NCBI GenBank assembly: GCA_002320605.1
Contig: DCKG01000039.1
Location: forward strand, 8,195-72,194
Direction of reading: 5' to 3'
DNA: 64,000 nt
From: Bacteroidales bacterium UBA1680
Lineage (GTDB): Bacteria; Bacteroidota; Bacteroidia; Bacteroidales; UBA932
Positions within the stretch are counted from its first letter, which is position 1; every line of letters begins with the position of its first letter. Positions 59,976 to 64,000 of the stretch are shown here, piece after piece. The position numbers and the translations under genes were made by a program. The notes below the pieces were generated by a model. That model was given only the letters and a program-made list of their open reading frames with translations, was not told where the DNA came from and did not search any database.

Positions 59976-60739
59976 AAAACATGAATATTCTAAATTACGT
60001 GGCTGTTGCCTCTTTGTTGATTTTGTCCTCTTTTCAGGTGCTGGGACAAGACAATGACTCTTGCCGAAACGATTCGTCGATCAGGAAAAATAATGACGCA
60101 GGTTCCGTGGAAGTGATTGATTTCGACATCCCCTTCTACGGAAAAATCAAGAACAAGGAAAAGTCTCAGCTTGAACTCTCGGGTATTGGATTCGGGCTTA
60201 TTTATGCGAACACGAGCGACCCGCTGGATTTCAACGTTTCCAGGTCCATAGAAATCCAGCCTTTCTGTTTTTATGCTGAAAAACATTGGCAGAGCAGCAG
60301 CCTTTCCTTAGGGCTGGGAATCCTTTCCCGGAATTTCACCATGACCGGTGACACGATGCTCAGCCGTGGCGAGGATGGCAGCATATTGACGGGTCCCTAT
60401 CCTGCAGGCTCAAAGCCTAAGCTTTCGAGGCTCAGCGTGTTCAGCATAACTGTTCCGCTGTTATATTCCTACAACATAAAGAATGGCTATGGCTTTTCCA
60501 TAGGGCCGGTCGTGGATTTCAACACGAAGAGCGTCCTGAAGGCTAAGTATAGCATTGATGGGAACAAGCAGAAAGACAAATACAAATTCGTCCACTGCAA
60601 TCCGATTACGGTGGATTTGATGGCTCAGATTATTCTGAAACACTTTTCGCTTTATGTGAGATATTCGCCGATGGACCTGATGGACAATCAGTGGTGGCCG
60701 GAAATGCATCAGCAAGTCTCGTTCGGAGTGATGCTCTAG
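59972..60739 (+). CDS. Putative outer-membrane beta-barrel protein
   Basis: A 255-residue exported protein with a signal peptide ending in GQ near residue 26. Alternating strand patterns (LELSGIGFGLIYAN, SLSLGLGILSRNF, GYGFSIGPVVDF, FSLYVRYSPMDLMDN) and a terminal VSFGVML suggest an 8- to 10-strand barrel of the PorT/OmpW type. It is the likely envelope output of the ECF operon. Confidence 0.65.
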   Translation: MKNMNILNYVAVASLLILSSFQVLGQDNDSCRNDSSIRKNNDAGSVEVIDFDIPFYGKIKNKEKSQLELSGIGFGLIYANTSDPLDFNVSRSIEIQPFCFYAEKHWQSSSLSLGLGILSRNFTMTGDTMLSRGEDGSILTGPYPAGSKPKLSRLSVFSITVPLLYSYNIKNGYGFSIGPVVDFNTKSVLKAKYSIDGNKQKDKYKFVHCNPITVDLMAQIILKHFSLYVRYSPMDLMDNQWWPEMHQQVSFGVML

Positions 60740-60751
60740 ACCAATGAAGAA

Positions 60752-60780
60752 GCCGGCTGAAAATCGCTTTTTCAGCCGGC
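60752..60780. terminator. Bidirectional hairpin between the barrel gene and purA
   Basis: Perfect stem GCCGGCTGAAA / TTTCAGCCGGC with a 7-base loop, placed between convergent genes. The run of T is inside the stem rather than after it. Confidence 0.7.
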
Positions 60781-60796
60781 CTCATTGTCTCTGAAA

Positions 60797-62062
60797 TCAC
60801 CTTTCGATGGTGGCGTCTCGGTCCGGGCCGAGGGAAATTATGCTGATTGGCACGCCTAAGTAGCTTTCCATGAATTTGATATATTCCTCAAACTCGGCAG
60901 GAAGCTCGTTTTCGTTGCGAACACCGGTCAGGTCTCTCTTCCACCCTTTGAATCCGGTGTAGACTGGCTCAATCGGAGCTGATATGTCATAAGGCAGCTC
61001 TTTAGTTTCCTTTCCGTCAACCTTGTAGGAGGTGCAGGCCTTGATGGAGTCGAAATCGTCCAGGCAGTCAGACTTCATCATGATTAGGTCGGTGACTCCA
61101 TTCAGCATCACTGTGTACCTCAGGGCGACGAGGTCGAGCCAGCCGCAACGGCGAGGACGGCCTGTCACGGCGCCATATTCATGACCAATCTGGCGAAGCC
61201 TCTCGCCAGTCTCGTCGAACAACTCGGTAGGGAACGGGCCGCTGCCGACGCGAGTGCAATAGGCCTTGAATATTCCATAGACTTTGCCGACGCGGGATGG
61301 TGCGACTCCGAGTCCGGTGCAGACCCCTCCGATGGTGGTCGAGGATGAGGTCACGAAAGGATAAGACCCGTAGTCCACATCTAGCATGGAGCCTTGGGCA
61401 CCCTCTGCAAGCATAGGCTTCGATTCCAGCCAGGAATTGACGAAATATTCGCAATCCACCAGCCTGAACTGCTTCACGAACTCAATCGCATCCATCCATG
61501 CCGCCTCGTCCTTCGAAGGGTCGCATTCGTAGTGCAAATCATTGATCATCTGAATATGCCTGGCCTTAAGCTTCTCGAAGCGTTCTTTGAAATCAGGAGC
61601 AAGGATGTCGCCCACCCTGAGTCCGTGCCTTGCAATTTTGTCTGTGTAGGTAGGTCCGATGCCTTTGAGCGTGGAGCCGATTTTGCCTCTGCCTGCGGCA
61701 GCTTCGCTGGCTGCGTCCAGAAGACGATGCGTAGGGAGTATGAGATGAGCTTTCTTGGAGATGAGGAGCTTATCTTTCGGGCTTACTCCAAGTTTCTCGA
61801 TCTGGCTGCATTCTTCCAGGAAAGTCACGGGATCGAAAACTACTCCGTTTCCGATTATGTTCACTGAGCCTTCTCTGAATATTCCGGAAGGGATGCTTCT
61901 TACGACAAAGCTTTTGCCGTCGAAATGAAGCGAGTGGCCTGCGTTAGGGCCGCCCTGGAATCTGGCTACTGCCGGATAGCGCCCTGCGAGCACATCCACA
62001 ATCTTACCTTTGCCCTCGTCGCCCCATTGAAGCCCGAGGACTACATCGATTTTAGAACTCAT
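60797..62062 (-). CDS. purA: Adenylosuccinate synthetase
   Basis: Joins IMP and aspartate with GTP, the first step from IMP to AMP. The 421-residue protein has QWGDEGKGKIVD, the GPNAGHS motif, GIGPTYTDKIAR, and the C-terminal GRPRRCGWLD. Complete and typical. A near-consensus -7 box that is one base short lies about 40 bases upstream. Confidence 0.96.
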   Translation of the reverse strand: MSSKIDVVLGLQWGDEGKGKIVDVLAGRYPAVARFQGGPNAGHSLHFDGKSFVVRSIPSGIFREGSVNIIGNGVVFDPVTFLEECSQIEKLGVSPKDKLLISKKAHLILPTHRLLDAASEAAAGRGKIGSTLKGIGPTYTDKIARHGLRVGDILAPDFKERFEKLKARHIQMINDLHYECDPSKDEAAWMDAIEFVKQFRLVDCEYFVNSWLESKPMLAEGAQGSMLDVDYGSYPFVTSSSTTIGGVCTGLGVAPSRVGKVYGIFKAYCTRVGSGPFPTELFDETGERLRQIGHEYGAVTGRPRRCGWLDLVALRYTVMLNGVTDLIMMKSDCLDDFDSIKACTSYKVDGKETKELPYDISAPIEPVYTGFKGWKRDLTGVRNENELPAEFEEYIKFMESYLGVPISIISLGPDRDATIER

Positions 62063-62137
62063 TGTTTTCTCTATGCGTTGTTATTATTGATATTTCAAAA
62101 TATGCGTGATGACCGCAAATCATGTTCCTAGGAATAT

Positions 62138-62701
62138 TTAGAATGGAAGATCATCGCTTGGCTCGTCGGTTGCCTGCTGTAAAGGCATTGGTCCTGCTGG
62201 TTGCTGCGGCTGTCCGTAAGCCTGCTGCGAAGCTGGAGCTTGCTGTCGCTGTTCGTAAGCCTGCTGCGATGGCGCTGAGTATTGAGGCGTTGGCCGGCCA
62301 TACTGCGTCTGGCTTCCATACTGCTGTCCGCCTTCAGAAGCTCCTGGATTGTCGCTCTTCCTTCCCAAGAGCTGCATGCTATCCACGTAAACCTCGGTAG
62401 TATAGCGTTTATTGCCGCTCTGGTCAGTCCAGTCGCGAGTGCGCAGCTTGCCCTCAATGTACAGCTGCGTGCCCTTCTTTACATATTTCTCAGCAATGTC
62501 GGCGCTATTCCTCCAAGCTACGATATTGTGCCACTCAGTCCGCTCCTGAGGGTTTCCGTTGCGGTCACGATACCTTTCGGATGTTGCTAAAGTGAAATTT
62601 GCAACCTTGGCGTTAGGATTATTTTGGCCGCCACCGTCAAGATAACGTATCTCAGGATCCTTCCCCACGTTACCAATCAGCATTACTTTGTTCAATGACA
62701 T
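62138..62701 (-). CDS. ssb: Single-stranded DNA-binding protein
   Basis: A 187-residue SSB. The N-terminal OB fold (LNKVMLIGNVGKDPEIRYL, ERTEWHNIVAWRNSADIAEKYVKKG) binds ssDNA as a tetramer; a Gln/Pro-rich linker with YEQRQQ and YGQPQQ repeats leads to the acidic tip EPSDDLPF that recruits partner proteins. Confidence 0.95.
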   Translation of the reverse strand: MSLNKVMLIGNVGKDPEIRYLDGGGQNNPNAKVANFTLATSERYRDRNGNPQERTEWHNIVAWRNSADIAEKYVKKGTQLYIEGKLRTRDWTDQSGNKRYTTEVYVDSMQLLGRKSDNPGASEGGQQYGSQTQYGRPTPQYSAPSQQAYEQRQQAPASQQAYGQPQQPAGPMPLQQATDEPSDDLPF

Positions 62702-62929
62702 CTCGATCTGTTTAAATTTAGTGAATATGTCCCCTCGGCATCCCAGCCGAAAGGCACACTAAATTACGGAATATTTTCCGTATTCCCTCATAAAATCGCT
62801 AGGAAAAACTTCGCAAAAACATTGCATGCCTGTAGCCAGGTACCCCAGGGCTACACTACCTTGCGCTGCAAAAGCATCCAGACTGATATTCGCTCATTTG
62901 TTGCAGTATTGCAAAATAACAGCCCCGTT
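62702..62929. other. Gene-free leader region upstream of ssb
   Basis: About 230 bases with no gene. It includes a hairpin TGTAGCC / GGCTACA near 62830-62855 and a CGGC/GCCG hairpin near 62735-62752. The ssb promoter should be here but no good -7 box is visible. Confidence 0.4.
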
Positions 62930-62990
62930 ATCCTGACGAAAGTCAGGATCAATATTATCGAAGACCTAGATCCTGAAACAAGTTCAGGAT
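62930..62990. repeat. Two REP-like palindromes
   Basis: ATCCTGAC-GAAA-GTCAGGAT at 62930-62949 and ATCCTGAA-N5-TTCAGGAT at 62970-62990, each with perfect 8-base arms. The second is followed by GACGGGG and starts a GGATGAC array. Confidence 0.75.
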
Positions 62991-63564
62991 GACGGGGTGG
63001 GTCGTACAGGATGACCGGGTTCGCGATGACGGGGTTGGTCGTTCTGGATGACCAAGTTTGCGATGACGGGGTTTGTCGTTCTGGATGACCGGGTTCGCGA
63101 TGACAGCGTTGGTCGGTAAATGATTATGTGGTTGGTCGTTTAGAATGTAGAGGGTTGTTCGTTCAGGATGAGAGTGGTGGAATTTCGCAAAGTGCTGTCG
63201 GAGCAGGGCCTTCTGGTGGCTTTGCAAAGGGGTGTCGGTCGACAACGTGGCTCTTGGGAGGCCTCGATGTCGAGACAGGCCCTTCCTTACGCACTTCTGT
63301 GCAGCCTGGCTCGACAGGGTTCTGCGAGACACTTCTTTCAAACGGTTTGAATATACGTATGCAATTATTTATTCGCATCATCGACAAGGTTTTGTGAAAC
63401 CTTGAAGAGAGGTTGTGATTATTCACAATCGTAGGCAATGGCGATATTCATTATAAGCGCCGAGGACACGTATCCCCATTGCCAACCATGGTTCTGGAAA
63501 CCGGGTGGGCGACGCAGTCCTTCATTACAAGCCAGTCAGTGGCACTATACCGTCGCCCATAAAT
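62991..63564. repeat. Dispersed composite repeat, copy B
   Basis: A GGATGAC array (62991-63170) with units of roughly 37 bases, each with GGTTCGCGATGAC in the middle, is followed by the same roughly 397-base unit as at 35992-36388. Orientation and order are the same as in copy A, and copy B carries more array units. Open frames exist on both strands but look incidental. Confidence 0.85.
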
Positions 63565-63719
63565 TCTCGTCCTTCTAAGCGAGGACATGGATTATACTTT
63601 GCAACCACATCGACCACAGCCTCGCTGGCAGCCCCACATTTCACGTTGACGGTAAAACTGGTTCATCCTTCTTCCATCATCCGGGCTTGACTAGGAATCT
63701 GGGCTCGTTTATCCCCGTC

Positions 63720-63780
63720 ATTCCGGACTCGATCCGGAATCTAGGCTTGCGAAGAACAGATCCTGAATCAAGTTCAGGAT
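63720..63780. repeat. Two more REP-like palindromes
   Basis: ATTCCGGA-N5-TCCGGAAT at 63720-63740 and ATCCTGAA-N5-TTCAGGAT at 63760-63780, both with perfect 8-base arms and both flanked by GACGGGG or its complement. Confidence 0.75.
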
Positions 63781-64000
63781 GACGGGGTGAGTCGTCAGGA
63801 TGACGGGGGAGGCGTTCAGGATGACTTGGTGGGTCGTGCTGGATGACTTGTTGGAACGTTCAGGATGACGGGTGAGTCGAATAGATCCTTTCCAAGTTCA
63901 GGATGATGGGGAGTATAGTTAGTCAATCCTTAACAACTGCCTATTGCGCAGTTTGTAATTTATATTGAGGATCTCCGAAGAGGATTTGCAACAAGACAAA
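63781..64000. other. GGATGAC array and window end
   Basis: From 63781 to about 63910 GGATGAC recurs at intervals of roughly 20-30 bases in a degenerate array like those at 35935 and 62991. No gene is visible to the end of the window. Confidence 0.5.

Noticed and set aside
63163..64000. Protein genes at the window end
   Set aside because: Open frames there are short, lie in repeats, and lack ribosome-binding sites and recognisable products.

Overview
The window looks like a chromosomal segment of a Bacteroidales bacterium, probably from a gut-type lineage. Supporting signs are a SusC/SusD pair with surface lipoproteins, an RnfBCDGEA operon preceded by an RseC-like gene, an ileS-dksA-lspA cluster, and roughly a dozen promoters with the Bacteroidetes -7 box TAnnTTTG, several with TTTG or TTG about 19-21 bp upstream. 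There are two tRNA genes and no rRNA. Genus cannot be fixed from the sequence alone.

Layout. 1-8761: mainly minus-strand core genes (tsf partial, rpsB, rpsI, rplM, pfkA; then truB, rpiB, tsaB, cvpA), with dusB and lpxK on plus. 8860-13372: ileS, a DksA/TraR-like gene and lspA. 13847-22203: a five-gene outer-membrane uptake operon (SusC, SusD, zinc-metallohydrolase lipoprotein, DUF4302-like lipoprotein, BACON lipoprotein) ending in a strong terminator. 22315-31945: a mobile island beside tRNA-Ser(UGA). It holds a tyrosine recombinase, an IS1634-type insertion sequence, an iteron-like array, a three-gene minus-strand cargo unit with its own promoter and terminator (TIGR04255 family protein, HEAT-like small protein, DUF7689-like protein), a small unknown gene, a primase-helicase fusion and the scar of an IS21-type element. 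32303-33301: gene debris, a DoxX protein and rubredoxin. 33539-41494: a lone FtsX-type permease, a dispersed repeat, tRNA-Ser(GGA), an iron-sulfur redox pair, a patatin-like lipase and thiamine pyrophosphokinase. 41491-46673: an LptF/LptG permease fused in frame to methionyl-tRNA formyltransferase, then alaS. 46769-53429: two M23 peptidases, a MerR regulator, Nif3-like protein, zinc-ribbon protein, dnaB, a DUF3108 protein and RseC. 53438-58548: Rnf complex. 58662-60739: an ECF sigma/anti-sigma operon with two envelope proteins. 60797-62701: purA and ssb. 62702-64000: about 1.3 kb without genes, filled with repeats.

How the parts relate. The housekeeping genes form tightly packed operons with 1-4 nt stop/start overlaps (TAGTG, TAATG, ATGA). 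The Rnf complex would couple ferredoxin and NAD redox chemistry to an ion gradient, and the SusCD-like system would use TonB energy for import. The island carries its own integration and replication functions plus the cargo unit. I regard that cargo unit as the best candidate for an undescribed accessory system, and the LptF/G-Fmt fusion as the most unusual core gene. A composite repeat of about 400 bp occurs twice, 27 kb apart, each copy following a GGATGAC-rich array. Its substitutions show no codon-position bias, so it appears to be a DNA or RNA element rather than a gene.
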